A DNA stretch of 64,000 bases from CBDDEC01 sp965198045 (GTDB lineage: Bacteria; Chloroflexota; Dehalococcoidia; UBA2979), in NCBI GenBank assembly GCA_965198045.1, contig CBDAOL010000005.1, forward strand, positions 1 to 64,000, given 5' to 3'. Shown piece by piece: positions 7,204-16,920 of the stretch; the stretch's first letter is position 1; each line of letters begins with the position of its first letter. Position numbers and translations under genes: made by a program. Under the pieces are notes generated by a model. The model saw only the letters and a program-made list of their open reading frames with translations, was not told the DNA's origin and did no database searches.

Positions 7204-8150
7204 AGTTTGTCTCCGAGGCCGAACCGCCTATGAGCCAGAGTGGCCCGCTCGTCGGCCGCGCTCGCCGCGTACCGCTGGAGCATCGTGGGGCTGCGCCAAC
7301 CCATGAGGCGCATCAGATCCGACCCTTCTCCGCCGCCTGCCTGCCAGTGATGGGCAGCGGCGTGTCGGAACAGGTGGGTGTGGAGCCGTCGCTGGATACC
7401 TGCTTCTCGACCCCGACGCCGAACCATCTGCGCGATCCCCGATGCGGACATCGGTCCCTTACGGGCCAGCCACAGCTCCGGCGCATCGGCGTGCGCGTGG
7501 ACGGGGCGTGCACGAAGGTAACGGTCGAGCGCGCGTCCGGTCTTCGCCCCATACGGCACGACCCGTTCACGGCGGCCCTTCCCGAGGACGCGGATCTGCC
7601 GGCTGTCCGAGTCGATGTCAGACGGATCGTCGCCGCGATCGAGGACAAGGCACGCGATCTCGCTGAGGCGCGCACCTGTGTCGATGAACAGCCGCAGCAT
7701 CGCATGATCCCTACGCTCCTCGAACCCGCGGCCTGAGGTGACGTCAAGCAAGGCGGCTAGCTCGTCGAGGGTGAGCACCGGCATCGGCCGCTCGGGCACC
7801 TTCGGAGGCTTCATGCGCCCTATGGGGTGTTCGTCGATCACCTCCTCGTCTAGGAGGTAGGTGAAGAAGACACGGAGCGCCCGGAAGCGGTTGTGGGCCG
7901 TGGAGGCCGAGCGCGTCTCGACAAGGTGGGCGACGAAGTCTCTGACATCATCGCGAGAGATCTCTGCAAAGCTGGGCGCTTGGCCAGCTTCCGCGAGATG
8001 CTCGCAGAGCTGGGTAACTGCCTCCCCGTAGGTGGCGATGGTCTTATCGGCCTTGTTCTCGGCGCGGAGGTGGCGTTGGAAGCGCGCCAGCTCTGCCTTG
8101 ACCGCCTCGGTGAGTGGGCCTTGAATGGAGGCTGGAACTGAGGATGCCAT
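7200..8150 (-). CDS. Tyrosine recombinase/integrase (XerC/D type)
   Basis: 316 residues. The N-terminal SAM-like core-binding domain (about residues 15-110: RFQRHLRAENKADKTIATY) is followed by the catalytic domain. Catalytic residues are visible: Arg in DTGARLSEI, Lys in GKGRRERVVP, His and Arg in HLFRHAAAHHW, a Trp in the second histidine position (GWRSPTML, a common substitution) and the Tyr nucleophile in LQRYA. It looks complete. It sits at the end of the IS-rich segment, about 100 bp from tRNA-Gly and 4.7 kb from the tRNA 3' fragment. This fits the integrase of a degraded integrative element, although its true attachment site is not proven. Confidence 0.9.
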   Translation of the reverse strand: MASSVPASIQGPLTEAVKAELARFQRHLRAENKADKTIATYGEAVTQLCEHLAEAGQAPSFAEISRDDVRDFVAHLVETRSASTAHNRFRALRVFFTYLLDEEVIDEHPIGRMKPPKVPERPMPVLTLDELAALLDVTSGRGFEERRDHAMLRLFIDTGARLSEIACLVLDRGDDPSDIDSDSRQIRVLGKGRRERVVPYGAKTGRALDRYLRARPVHAHADAPELWLARKGPMSASGIAQMVRRRGREAGIQRRLHTHLFRHAAAHHWQAGGGEGSDLMRLMGWRSPTMLQRYAASAADERATLAHRRFGLGDKL

Positions 8151-8249
8151 GCTCGTCGACCGTTCCGGGGAGTGCCCCAGTTATACGCTTTACGAGCACT
8201 GCGCTACAAGCCTGTCTCAGTTAGGCGCTGTTCTCAGGTTCAAAACGGA

Positions 8250-8324
8250 GCGGGGGTAGCTCAGGGGTAGAGCTCCTGCCTTCCAAGCAGGTGGCCGCGG
8301 GTTCGAATCCCGTCCCCCGCTCCA
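8250..8324 (+). tRNA. tRNA-Gly (anticodon TCC), CCA encoded
   Basis: A complete cloverleaf: acceptor GCGGGGG (8250-8256) pairs with CCCCCGC (8314-8320); D-arm GCTC/GAGC; anticodon arm CCTGC-CTTCCAA-GCAGG giving TCC; T-arm GCGGG-TTCGAAT-CCCGT; discriminator T; encoded CCA. Confidence 0.95.
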
Positions 8325-8378
8325 GTCACGATCAGAGCCCTCTTCGCTGGGGACCGGCAACGGACTGGCTGCCGCGAT

Positions 8379-9867
8379 ATGACCTCCCGAGTGCTCCTTG
8401 TCGTTGCGATCGTCATTGTGGGTGCGCTCGGGGCGTGCAGCGCCGAGCCGACGGGCCCGCCTGCCAGCGAGACGCTTTCTGCGACCGCTGTGGCCGACGA
8501 GTGTGCGCCGCCAGCGCCGCCCGAGCGTCCGGCGAGCGACCGTACGGTCGTCCGAGGCACGGCTGGTGTGGAGCTGGTCCTCGACGCAGCGAGCCTGTTC
8601 GCGGTCGGCGCTGACGCCGAGGTGCGGTGGGAGCGGGTGACGCTCGAAGGCACCTCGCTCGAGTACCTGAGCCAACATGCGCTGGACCTCGACGGCGGCG
8701 GTCCTGCGGCGACGGTGGTGGCCAGTCACCCCGGCCGCTACCGGCTGGCCGCGGTCACCGACGGAGGCCGGTTCGAGGTCGACCTTGAGATCGAGGCGCA
8801 GCGGCGGGCGCTGAGCGTGCGCGGGATCGCCCTCCTCGATGTCTTCGGCGAGATGGGCGGACCGGGGTTCGACGTCAGTCCGAGCGAGCCGTCGTGTCTC
8901 GCATCGACGCTCGAGCACGCGCTTTCGGGACCGCTTCGCGTGGGCGCGAACTGGATCGCGATTGCTCCTGCGAACTTCATGACGGTGGCTGAGCCCTCGC
9001 CGGTGTGGGCGGGCGCAGTACCCGGAGCTCAGCCTGACGGACGATACGTTCTACCACGCGCTGACCGACGAGGCCCACGCGCGGGGGCTGCGTGTGCTCC
9101 AGGCCGAGCAAGACGCGCCCGACTTCAGCCTCGCCGGGGGATGGGAGCGGCTGCCGGAGCTCCAGCAGCAGGCCGAGTGGTGGCAGGGCTGGTTCGATGA
9201 GTGGACGCCGTGGGTCGTCGCGCGTGCAGCGCGCGCCGAGGCGGCCGGCGTCGAGGCGTTCGCGCCGTACGTGTGGATGAACTTTGCGGTGCCCGCAGAC
9301 GTCTATCCGCAGTACTTCGAGCGCTGGGTGGAACTGGTCCGCGCGATTCGCGAGGTGTACTCAGGCGAGCTCGTGGGCACGCTCCTGGTCTCGGCGGACG
9401 AGCGCTTCGAGCCCTTGATCGAGCTGTTCGACATTGTGATCGTGACGTACGACGCGGGCGGGATCGCTGAGTCACCGCTGATTGCGGACCCGCTCGATCC
9501 GACGGTATCGGAGCTGCGGGCGGCGTTCGAGGAGCTGACCGGCTCGGCTCGGGAGCACCTCGCTGCGGCCGACATTGCCGTTCACTTCGCAATCGGGGCG
9601 TCCAGTAACTCAGGCCAGCGGGCGTCCGAAGAACAGAGCGTTCGCGAACGGTTCGTGGTGGACTTCCAGGAGCAGGCCGCCTACTACGAGGCGTTTTTCG
9701 ACGTCATCGACACGATGCCATGGGTCAGCGGCGTTTGGATCGAACGCATGGACTGGTTCGACCAATTCGCGCGGCCGGCCGAGGGCTGGTACTACGACGC
9801 CACGACCGAAGCTTCGCCTCGGAGCAAGCCGGCGGAGGACGTCATCCAGCGGCGGTTTCAGCCGTAA
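8379..9867 (+). pseudogene. Secreted lipoprotein, glycoside-hydrolase-like, frameshifted
   Basis: The 5' part encodes a lipoprotein signal (MTSRVLLVVAIVIVGALGAC, lipobox LGAC) and a beta-rich domain, then a TIM-barrel-like start (RVGANWIAIAPANFM). The 3' part in the +1 frame continues AQYPELSLTDDTFYHAL, ARGLRVLQAEQ ... FAPYVWMNFAVPADVYPQYF ... WIERMDWFDQFARPAEGWYYD, reminiscent of GH113-like or other barrel glycosidases. Removing one G from the GGG at about 9009-9011 would join the frames, giving about 495 residues. This is either an assembly indel or a recent mutation. Substrate and family are uncertain. Confidence 0.6.
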
Positions 9868-9954
9868 CGCGACGGCGGACGGTGCTGGCGTTCGGGGTCG
9901 CGCACGGTCCGGGCGGCCCGCCGAGGCGTGCTAGCGTGCGGCCGGGGGACGCGA

Positions 9955-11001
9955 ATGGGAGACATCACCGCGGCATTGGCTCGCTATCCACGGGAGTCGC
10001 TCACGCGCCTGCCGACGCCGCTGCACTCACTCCCTTCGCTCGGCGCTCGGCTCGGCGTCGACCTCTGGATGAAGCGTGACGATCTGACGGATCTGGCGCT
10101 GGGCGGCGACAAGCCGAGGAAGCTCGAGTACGAGATCGCCGCTGCGCGCGCGGCCGGCGCCGACACGCTGGTGACGTGCGGGAGCGCGCAGAGCAACCAC
10201 GCTCGGCTCACCGCTGCGGCGGCGCGTCGCCTCGGCATGAGCTGCACTGTGGTCTTGAGCGACGACCAGTGGCGGGCCCTCCAGGGGAACCTGCTCACGG
10301 TCTTCCTGCTGGGCGCCCACGTCGAAATCGTCGAGGTCTCTGACCACTGGGACCTGGAGAAGCACGCGCTGGATCACTGCTCGCGGATCGACGCCGCGGG
10401 AGGGCGCGCGCACTACATCCCGGTCAGCGGCACAACGCCGATCAGCTGCCTCGGGTACGTGGCAGCCGGCCTCGAGATCGCCGATCAGATCGAGGAGCAC
10501 TCGATTGCGCTCGACGCGGTCTATGCGCCGTTCGGCACTGGCGGCGTCTTCACGGGCATCATGCTGGCCCTCCGCGAGCGCGGGATCGATTGTCCGATGG
10601 TCGGCATCAGCGTGAACCGGGATCAGGGCACGTGCGAGGAACAGCTCGAGCATTGGTGGCGGGCGCTCGGTGACCTCCTCGACCTCCCGGCGGACCGCTC
10701 GCCGAGGTCATACGAGCTGTACGACGGCTACGTGGGGCGCGAGTACGGAGACCCGACCGAGGCGTCACTCGATGCCATCCTCGACATGGGCGAGAGCGAG
10801 GGCATCCTCCTCGATCCCGTGTACTCGGGGAAGACGACGGCGGGATTCCTCGACCACTGTGCCGCAGACCGATGGGGAGATGGCGAAACGATTCTGCTGA
10901 TCCACACCGGTGGGGTTCCGGCCCTGTTCGCCTATCAGAAACCGCTCGAGGAGCATCTACGCAGAAGCGGACGGCTGGCCAGTCTGCCCGAAGACGCCTG
11001 A
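9955..11001 (+). CDS. D-cysteine desulfhydrase / ACC deaminase-like PLP enzyme
   Basis: 348 residues, fold type II PLP enzyme of the DcyD/AcdS group, which deaminates D-cysteine (pyruvate, sulfide, ammonia) or opens aminocyclopropane carboxylate. PLP lysine lies in LALGGDKPRKLEY (about residue 53), the CGSAQSNHARLTAAAA substrate loop follows, the glycine-rich phosphate loop is FGTGGVFTG, and the C-terminal half has LDPVYSGKTTAGF and IHTGGVPALFAY. The ATG at 9955 aligns with family N-termini (ITAALARYPRESLTRLPTPL). A TAGCGT box lies at 9932-9937. D-Cys desulfhydrase is more likely than ACC deaminase, but sequence alone does not decide. Confidence 0.8.
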   Translation: MGDITAALARYPRESLTRLPTPLHSLPSLGARLGVDLWMKRDDLTDLALGGDKPRKLEYEIAAARAAGADTLVTCGSAQSNHARLTAAAARRLGMSCTVVLSDDQWRALQGNLLTVFLLGAHVEIVEVSDHWDLEKHALDHCSRIDAAGGRAHYIPVSGTTPISCLGYVAAGLEIADQIEEHSIALDAVYAPFGTGGVFTGIMLALRERGIDCPMVGISVNRDQGTCEEQLEHWWRALGDLLDLPADRSPRSYELYDGYVGREYGDPTEASLDAILDMGESEGILLDPVYSGKTTAGFLDHCAADRWGDGETILLIHTGGVPALFAYQKPLEEHLRRSGRLASLPEDA

Positions 11002-11107
11002 GCGTTCGAGTCCGACGCCCAACTCCTCTAGACTGCGCCGCGAGCCGTTGCCGGTGCCTCGGCGCGGCGAGCGAACCTGTGACGGGTGGCGAGCGGTGTC
11101 CCGGCAG

Positions 11108-12418
11108 ATGCACCTCAACCTGTTCATCCAGAGCCGAGGGCACCACGAGGCGTCCTGGCGTCATCCGGCGGCGTCGCCGCTGTCGCTGACCGACATTCGG
11201 TACTACCAGGACCTCGCGCGGCGCGCGGAGGCGGGTCTGTTCGACTCGATCTTCTTCGCAGACCAGCTGGCGGTCGGGACGGACATCGCGCAGGGGCCGC
11301 GCACGGGGCTCGAGCCGATCACGCTGCTGGCGGCGCTGGCGGTGAGCACTGAGCGGATCGGGCTCGTCGCGACTGCATCGACGACGTACACCGAGCCCTT
11401 CAACCTCGCCCGCCAGTTTTCTTCGATCGATCACATCAGCGACGGGCGCGTCGGGTGGAACGTCGTCACCTCGTGGCTCGCGAGCGCGGCGCGGAACTAT
11501 GGCGGCGGGGTGCAGCTGAGCCACGAGGAGCGCTACGCGCGCGCCGAGGAGTTCATGAGCGTCGTCAACGGCCTGTGGGACAGCTGGGCGGCCGATGCGG
11601 TCGTCGACGACCGCGCGAGCGGCCAGTATTCACGCCCGGGGCGCGTTCGAGCGACGGCGCACGAGGGTGCGTACTACAGCGTCGCCGGGCCCCTGAACCT
11701 GCCGCGGTCGCCACAGGGCCGGCCGGTCCTGGTGCAGGCGGGGTCGTCCGAGACGGGCCGCGGTTTCGCAGCGCGACACGCCGAGGCGATCTTCACCGCC
11801 CAGCTTGAGAAGACGACGGCCCAGGCGTTCTACGCCGATCTCAAGGCGCGCGCCGTGGCGATGGGACGAAGCGCGCAGGAGGTGCTGGTCCTGCCCGGGT
11901 TCAGCCCGCTGATCGCCTCGACTGAGGCCGAGGTGCAACAGTTGTCGGAGGAGCTAGACGCGCTCGCGGACCCCGAGGTGGGGCGGACGCGTCTCTCCGC
12001 CCGCTTCGGAGGCCACGACTTCTCCTCGCTGGAACTGGATCGTCCGCTCACAACTGAGGACTTCCCCGACCCAGACACGGTTGAAGCGGCTCGCAGCCGG
12101 ACCGTGGTGATCGTTGACCTCGTGCGACGCGAGGGGCTGACACTGCGGCAGTTACTCCGTGTCCTGGCCGGGGCGCGGGGGCATTACACGTTCGCCGGTA
12201 CACCCGAGCAGGTAGCCGATCTGATGCAGGAGTGGATCGAGGACGGCGCAGCCGACGGGTTCAACGTCATGCCTCCGCTCCTCCCAACCATGCTCGATGT
12301 GTTCATCGACGAGGTGGTGCCGCTGCTGCAGCATCGAGGCCTCTTCCGCACGGAGTACGAGGGCGCGACGTTGAGGGAGCACTACGGCCTGTCACTCCCG
12401 GCGAGCCAGTTCGACTAA
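11108..12418 (+). CDS. LLM-class flavin-dependent monooxygenase (NtaA/SnaA/DszA family)
   Basis: 436 residues, a TIM-barrel FMNH2-dependent monooxygenase of the nitrilotriacetate/dibenzothiophene-sulfone type. Family signs are LNLFIQSRGHHEASWRHP at the start, FDSIFFADQLAVG, GLVATASTTYTEPFNLARQFSSIDHISDGRVGWNVVTS (written here only as landmarks GWNVVTS and FNLARQFSS), ARNYGGG, and a C-terminal TPEQVADLMQEWIEDGAADGFNVMPP. ATG 11108 matches the family start; GTG 11096 is possible. A TAGACT box at 11029 may drive it. Such enzymes oxidatively cleave C-N or C-S bonds of organic substrates. The substrate here is unknown and no flavin reductase is adjacent. Confidence 0.87.
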   Translation: MHLNLFIQSRGHHEASWRHPAASPLSLTDIRYYQDLARRAEAGLFDSIFFADQLAVGTDIAQGPRTGLEPITLLAALAVSTERIGLVATASTTYTEPFNLARQFSSIDHISDGRVGWNVVTSWLASAARNYGGGVQLSHEERYARAEEFMSVVNGLWDSWAADAVVDDRASGQYSRPGRVRATAHEGAYYSVAGPLNLPRSPQGRPVLVQAGSSETGRGFAARHAEAIFTAQLEKTTAQAFYADLKARAVAMGRSAQEVLVLPGFSPLIASTEAEVQQLSEELDALADPEVGRTRLSARFGGHDFSSLELDRPLTTEDFPDPDTVEAARSRTVVIVDLVRREGLTLRQLLRVLAGARGHYTFAGTPEQVADLMQEWIEDGAADGFNVMPPLLPTMLDVFIDEVVPLLQHRGLFRTEYEGATLREHYGLSLPASQFD

Positions 12419-12546
12419 CGCAGGCGGTCCCGACTCCCCGGTGGCGCACCTCGAGGAGCGCGTGCTTCGCTTAAGACAGGCGGGGGCCGGTCCGCTACGC
12501 TCCAGCCGCTTCGCGTCAACGGACGTGATGAGTCGAGGGGGGCATC

Positions 12547-13434
12547 GTGGTGGGGATCCAGTCGGCGACGGTCGCGCACTTCCAGACGGCGCTCGAGGAC
12601 ATCTACGGGCGCTCCGAGGCGTTGATGGACAGCCTGTCGGGGGAGGACTGGCAGCGAGAGCATGGTGACGACTGGACCATGTCCGACGTGCCATTCCACA
12701 TCGCCTACTTCGATCGTGAGCTGGTCAAGAAGCCGCTCGAGGCAGGTGAGAACCTGGCTGAGGGCGACCGGGTCGTGTTCGATTCGCTTGAGTCGATCGA
12801 CGCGTGGAACGCGGTCGAGTTTGCCAAGCGCCCCGCCGGACAGACGATCGAGCAGACGCGCGAGCAGCTGGCGTCCGTGCGATCGAGCATCCAGGCTCGC
12901 CTGGGTGCGATGAGCGAGGCCGACCTCGAGGAGCGCGTCTGGATGGCCCTGGGTGGCTTCGAGTGGCGTCCTGCTCGGGTCGCGATTAGTGGGTGTGTCC
13001 TGCACAACTGGAGTGAGCACATCCAGCTGGGCCTGCGCCTCGGGCGGACCGAGTTTGTGCCGGCGGCGGAGACCACGCACATCGCGCTCGACACGATGCT
13101 GCGGATCATGCCGATGGGGATGAACCGCGAGGCCGCTGCGGAGCCGTTTGCTGCGCGCTTCGCCATCTCCGGCCCCGGTGGTGGCGAGTGGCTACTCCAG
13201 GCAACCGAGGGCGGCTGTGAGGTCGGCGAGGACGGTACGTCGCCGGCTGACATCACGATGAGGATGTCGAGCGAGAACTTCGTGCGTATGACCAGCCAGA
13301 TGAGCAACCCGATGATGATGATGCTGACGCGCAAGCTTCGTGTGAGCGGCCTCTTCAAGATGCCGACGTTCGGAAAAGTCTTCCCGCCACCGAGCGGTGA
13401 CATTCGGTTCCAGGGAGACCTGGTCAGGCTCTAG
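12547..13434 (+). CDS. DinB-like/SCP2 sterol-carrier fusion protein
   Basis: 295 residues. The N-terminal half (about 1-185) is a DinB/maleylpyruvate-isomerase-like four-helix bundle (TVAHFQTALEDIYGRSEALMDSLSGEDW, WTMSDVPFHIAYFDREL, SGCVLHNWSEHIQLG with metal-ligand-like His). The C-terminal half (about 195-295) looks like an SCP2 sterol-carrier domain (ADITMRMSSENFVRMTSQMSNPMMMML). GTG start at 12547 follows a GAGGGG stretch, and TACGCT lies at 12496-12501. A role in thiol-dependent or lipid-related metabolism is inferred from domains only. Confidence 0.65.
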   Translation: MVGIQSATVAHFQTALEDIYGRSEALMDSLSGEDWQREHGDDWTMSDVPFHIAYFDRELVKKPLEAGENLAEGDRVVFDSLESIDAWNAVEFAKRPAGQTIEQTREQLASVRSSIQARLGAMSEADLEERVWMALGGFEWRPARVAISGCVLHNWSEHIQLGLRLGRTEFVPAAETTHIALDTMLRIMPMGMNREAAAEPFAARFAISGPGGGEWLLQATEGGCEVGEDGTSPADITMRMSSENFVRMTSQMSNPMMMMLTRKLRVSGLFKMPTFGKVFPPPSGDIRFQGDLVRL

Positions 13435-13451
13435 AGACGGCGAGGCGCGCG

Positions 13452-13826
13452 CTACCCGCCGGCGATCTTCACACGGTGGCCGTCCGCCTCGAGGAGCGTC
13501 TGCAGCTTCTCTCGCTGGTCGCCCTGCAGTAGCAGCACACGGCCTTCGCGCGAGCCGCCGGCGCCGATCTGGCGCTTGTAGCGCTTGAGGACGGCGTCGA
13601 GGTCCGTGTCGCTGCCGGGCAGTCCCACGATGAGCGTGCGTGCCTTGCCGCCTCGCGCGGCCGTCCCGCGGTGCAGTCGCACGAAGCCATCACCGGGATC
13701 AGCCGGCAGTTCGCGCGAACTCCCGCGCCGCGGCTGCTTCGACGCTCGGCGCGGCGGATCGTCGGCGGGTGGACGCACACGGCCGCCATCGGTCGAGTAG
13801 ACGAGGCGGGAGTTCTGATCGCTCAT
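13452..13826 (-). CDS. yciH: SUI1/eIF1-like translation factor (YciH)
   Basis: 124 residues: a low-complexity basic N-terminus, then a SUI1 domain (about residues 50-122) with VRLHRGTAARGGKARTLIVGL, LKRYKRQIGAGGSREG, ILLQGDQ-like strand and the terminal DGHRVKIAGG. The bacterial homologue YciH affects start-codon fidelity. Start ATG 13826 is preceded by TATGAT with a 7-nt gap, so the mRNA is probably leaderless. It is convergent with the upstream plus-strand gene. Confidence 0.88.
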   Translation of the reverse strand: MSDQNSRLVYSTDGGRVRPPADDPPRRASKQPRRGSSRELPADPGDGFVRLHRGTAARGGKARTLIVGLPGSDTDLDAVLKRYKRQIGAGGSREGRVLLLQGDQREKLQTLLEADGHRVKIAGG

Positions 13827-13833
13827 GACCGCG

Positions 13834-13839
13834 ATCATA
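13834..13839 (-). promoter_or_regulatory. -10 box of yciH (leaderless)
   Basis: TATGAT on the minus strand, 7 nt before the ATG at 13826. This spacing puts the transcription start at or next to the start codon. Confidence 0.5.
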
Positions 13840-13917
13840 GCGCCGAGGACACGCGCCCCGGTTGCCACGGTGGGCGGCGGACGCCTAGATTCCGGTTCGA
13901 TCGCAGAAGGAGCGGCC

Positions 13918-14709
13918 ATGACCTACGAACAGATCCTCACCGAGACTCGCGACCGGGTCGGCGTGATTCGGTTGAACCGACCGGAAAAGCTCAACGCCTG
14001 GACCGGGCAGATGTCCTCCGAGATCATCGACCAGATGACCGCCTGGAACGCTGACCCGGGCATCGGGGCGATCCTGCTTGCGGGGGAGGGACGCGCCTTC
14101 TGCGCCGGTGCGGACCTCAACGATTTCGCGCAACGTGTGGAGACGAACACCGAGGGCTCTGGCGAGCAGCTGAGCCGTGGTGGCTACGGGATCACACAGC
14201 TCATACGCGCCTCGAAGCCGACGATCGCCGCGGTCAACGGCTACGCCGTGGGCGTGGGGCTCACGATGATCCTGCCCTGCGACGTGCGGATCGCCTCGAC
14301 CGAGGGGCTGATGAGCATCCGCTTCATCAAGATGGGTCTGATGCCGGAGCTCGGCTCAACCAGGATCCTGTCCGAGATCGTTGGCCTCGGCCACGCGACC
14401 GACATGTGCCTGACTGGACGCATGGTGCCGGCCGACGAGGCGCTACGCATGGGCCTCATATCGGCGGTGACCGAGCCCGAAGATCTCTTCGACACAGCGC
14501 TTGCGCGGGCCTCGGAGATCGCGGACAACCCGACGAACGCGGTGATGATGATCAAGGAACTGCTGGCGCAGAACCCGCTCGACCGCGACCTGCAGGCGGT
14601 CATGGAGCGCGAGGGCCTGCGCGACCAGATCGCTCGCCGGCTGCCTGACCATCGGGAGGCGGTGGCCGCGTTCGGTGAGAAGCGGCAGCCGAAGTTCAAC
14701 CAGAGCTGA
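13918..14709 (+). CDS. Enoyl-CoA hydratase/isomerase
   Basis: 263 residues, crotonase fold. Oxyanion-hole loops are GRAFCAGADLNDF (about residues 60-72) and the NGYAVGVGLTMILPCDVRIAS region (Gly pair). The downstream MSIRFIKMGLMPELGSTRIL carries the usual catalytic Glu position (MPELGS), and the terminus is HREAVAAFGEKRQPKF. ATG 13918 has AGAAGGAG 8 nt upstream and TAGATT at 13886. It probably hydrates an enoyl-CoA in fatty-acid or branched-chain degradation; the specific substrate is unknown. It lies next to an SDR on the opposite strand. Confidence 0.88.
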   Translation: MTYEQILTETRDRVGVIRLNRPEKLNAWTGQMSSEIIDQMTAWNADPGIGAILLAGEGRAFCAGADLNDFAQRVETNTEGSGEQLSRGGYGITQLIRASKPTIAAVNGYAVGVGLTMILPCDVRIASTEGLMSIRFIKMGLMPELGSTRILSEIVGLGHATDMCLTGRMVPADEALRMGLISAVTEPEDLFDTALARASEIADNPTNAVMMIKELLAQNPLDRDLQAVMEREGLRDQIARRLPDHREAVAAFGEKRQPKFNQS

Positions 14710-14737
14710 CCGCCGGCTGTCGAGGTCTCGCCGGCCG

Positions 14738-15556
14738 CTAGTTCGGCGTTGGCGCCACCATGCCGATGTCGGCGGGAGTCACGCCGAACTCCTCGATGAC
14801 CTCGGCGCTGTAGCGGATGCCGGCCGTCACCGTAGCGGGGTCCCCCGTCACGAGGGCCAGCGACGCCTCCGCCATCTGCTCGACCGGCTCCGAGTTGTCG
14901 AGCATCTCCTGGCTATAGGTGCGGCCGTACATCTGCCCCGGCGTGGCCACGACGAGGCTCGGCGACAGCGCGTTCACCGAGATGTGCGATGCGAACATCT
15001 CTGTCGCGAGACCGGTCGTGAAGCGCTCGATGGCCGCTTTCGTCATCCCGTAGACAGCGCCATCGCCCCCGGAACGCCCACCCGGCGTCGGGTGGATCGC
15101 CGCGCCTGAAGAGATGTTGAGGACGGAGCCGCCGTCTCGTTCGATCATGCCGGGCAGTGCGAGCTGGCAGAGGTGGAACGGCGCCTTGACGAGGATCTCG
15201 AACATGCGGTCGTAGTAGCGCTCGGGGAACTCGATCGTCCCGCCGGGGACGAGGATGGCGGCGTTGTTCACCAGCACGTCGACGGCGCCGTAGGTCTCAA
15301 TCGCAGTGGCGACGAGCTGTTCGCGGTCCTCACTTCTCTGCAGGTTCGCCGGGATGGCCGTGGCCTCGCCACCGGCCTCGCGGATCGCCTCGACGACGGT
15401 GTGTACGGTGCCGGGGAGGCGTTCGTCGCGCACCTCCACGCTGCGCGCGGAGACCACGACTCTTGCACCAGCCTGCGCGAAGCGGCGCGCTATGGCCTCG
15501 CCGATGCCCCGCGAGGAGCCGGTCACGATCGCTACTTTGCCTTCGAGGGTGGTCAT
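14738..15556 (-). CDS. Short-chain dehydrogenase/reductase (SDR)
   Basis: 272 residues, classical SDR: cofactor loop TGSSRGIGEAIA (TGxxxGxG, about residue 13), an Arg after beta2 (SARSVEVRDER) suggesting NADP, LVNNAAIL (NNAG motif), NISSG for the catalytic Ser, and Y-x-x-x-K as YGMTKAAIERF. RBS GAAGGAGAG precedes ATG 15556, and a TATCAT box lies at 15605-15610. It is convergent with the enoyl-CoA hydratase and could act in the same acyl or alcohol metabolism, but the substrate is unknown. Confidence 0.88.
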   Translation of the reverse strand: MTTLEGKVAIVTGSSRGIGEAIARRFAQAGARVVVSARSVEVRDERLPGTVHTVVEAIREAGGEATAIPANLQRSEDREQLVATAIETYGAVDVLVNNAAILVPGGTIEFPERYYDRMFEILVKAPFHLCQLALPGMIERDGGSVLNISSGAAIHPTPGGRSGGDGAVYGMTKAAIERFTTGLATEMFASHISVNALSPSLVVATPGQMYGRTYSQEMLDNSEPVEQMAEASLALVTGDPATVTAGIRYSAEVIEEFGVTPADIGMVAPTPN

Positions 15557-15650
15557 GTCGCTCTCTCCTTCGCGCCCTGCGCTCATCGCCATGGGGCGAG
15601 CGCGATGATAGCGACCCGCGGAGCGGCGTGCCGGAGGCTGGTGCTGATGA

Positions 15651-16856
15651 TCAGGGCGTCGGGTCGGCGACCGGTAGCCGTACGGTGAAGACCGAGCCCC
15701 GCCCGACGCTCGATTCCACTTCGACCGTGCCGTCGTGGGCCTGGACGATGCCACGCACGATGGCGAGCCCGAGCCCGGTGCCGCCTCGTTCGCTGCGACC
15801 GCTGACGAAGCGGTCCCAGACGCGCGGGAGGTCGGGTGCGGCGATGCCCTCGCCGGTGTCGCTGACGGCGACCCAGGCGGTGCCATCGTCCCGCCCGAGC
15901 GAGACGGCCACGGTGTCGCCAGCCGAGGTGTGTTCGAGCGCGTTGCGCAGCAGGTTGCCGATCACGCGTTCGATGCGATTGCCGTCGATTGGGATGGGCG
16001 GCGGCTCGGACTCGATGTGGAGTTCGAGCGCCACGTTGTGCTCGCGTGCCAGCGGTCCCATGGCGTCGACGACGTCGGAGGCGATCTCGACGATGGGCAG
16101 TGGCTGCCGATCGAGCTGGGTCGCGCCGGCGTCGAGCTGGGCCAGTTCGAACAGGTCCTCGATCAAGCGGTCGAGGCGATCGACGTCGCGCTCGATGCGG
16201 TTGAGATAGCGAGGCACGTCGGCCGCGGGGACGATGCCGTCCGTCAGCGCCTCGACGGACGCGCGCACGCTGGCGAGCGGCGTTCGCAGATCGTGCGAGA
16301 TGGCGGCCGTCAACTCCCGACGCTCGAGGTCGAGCCCTTCGCGCTGCTCCTCGGCGGCCGCGAGTTGCTGCGAGAGGCGATCGAGGCTGACGCTGAGGCG
16401 ATCCAGTTCAGCATCGTCGGTGGGCTCGCTCGGCTCGTGGTGCAGGCCCCTCGCCAGCGCCTCGACGGTGTCGGTCAGCGCCGTGACGCGTTGGCTGACG
16501 CGGCCCGCGTGCAGGTAGGCGATGGCGCCGCTGACGATGGCGGCGAAGCTGAGGACGGCGAGGAGCACCGGCAGGTCGTGGCCGGTCGAGATGAACATCG
16601 TCGCGGCGAGGGCCAGCACGGAGATCAGGGAGGCGATGCTGGCGACGACGGCGCCCAGTGCCGCCCTGGTCCGCAACGATGTGAATCTGGTGCGTTCGAG
16701 CACCTCAATCGCCACCCAGGAGACGATCAGGACCGCTGCGCCCGTGAGCGCGAGGTAGACGCCGAACTCGATCGCCTCGTCGGCCGGGGGCGTCATCAGC
16801 AGCTCGAGCAGCAGCAGGCCGATGGCGGTCGCCAGCACCAGGCTCGCGAGGCTCAC
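15651..16856 (-). CDS. Two-component sensor histidine kinase
   Basis: 401 residues. Four hydrophobic segments occur in the first 120 residues, then a HAMP-like linker and a HisKA domain with ISHDLRTPLAS (His about 188). HATPase_c follows with N box IGNLLRNALEHT, G1 DTGEGI, F box DRFVSG and G2 GGTGLGLAI. All catalytic boxes are intact. The GTG start at 16856 is the first clear one, and the frame is open further upstream. The response regulator gene lies 64 bp upstream on the same strand, so they form an operon. The short extracytoplasmic loops suggest a membrane-embedded sensor. Confidence 0.88.
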   Translation of the reverse strand: MSLASLVLATAIGLLLLELLMTPPADEAIEFGVYLALTGAAVLIVSWVAIEVLERTRFTSLRTRAALGAVVASIASLISVLALAATMFISTGHDLPVLLAVLSFAAIVSGAIAYLHAGRVSQRVTALTDTVEALARGLHHEPSEPTDDAELDRLSVSLDRLSQQLAAAEEQREGLDLERRELTAAISHDLRTPLASVRASVEALTDGIVPAADVPRYLNRIERDVDRLDRLIEDLFELAQLDAGATQLDRQPLPIVEIASDVVDAMGPLAREHNVALELHIESEPPPIPIDGNRIERVIGNLLRNALEHTSAGDTVAVSLGRDDGTAWVAVSDTGEGIAAPDLPRVWDRFVSGRSERGGTGLGLAIVRGIVQAHDGTVEVESSVGRGSVFTVRLPVADPTP

Positions 16857-16920
16857 GAAGGCGACGCGAGCCAGCGACGGACCGGCCTCGGTGGGCCGCC
16901 AGCCGGCGTTCGTCAGGCGT

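Noticed and set aside
8150..8250. tRNA-Gly as attachment site of the integrase
   Set aside because: The integrase is on the 5' side of the tRNA and no duplicate of the tRNA 3' end is seen nearby.
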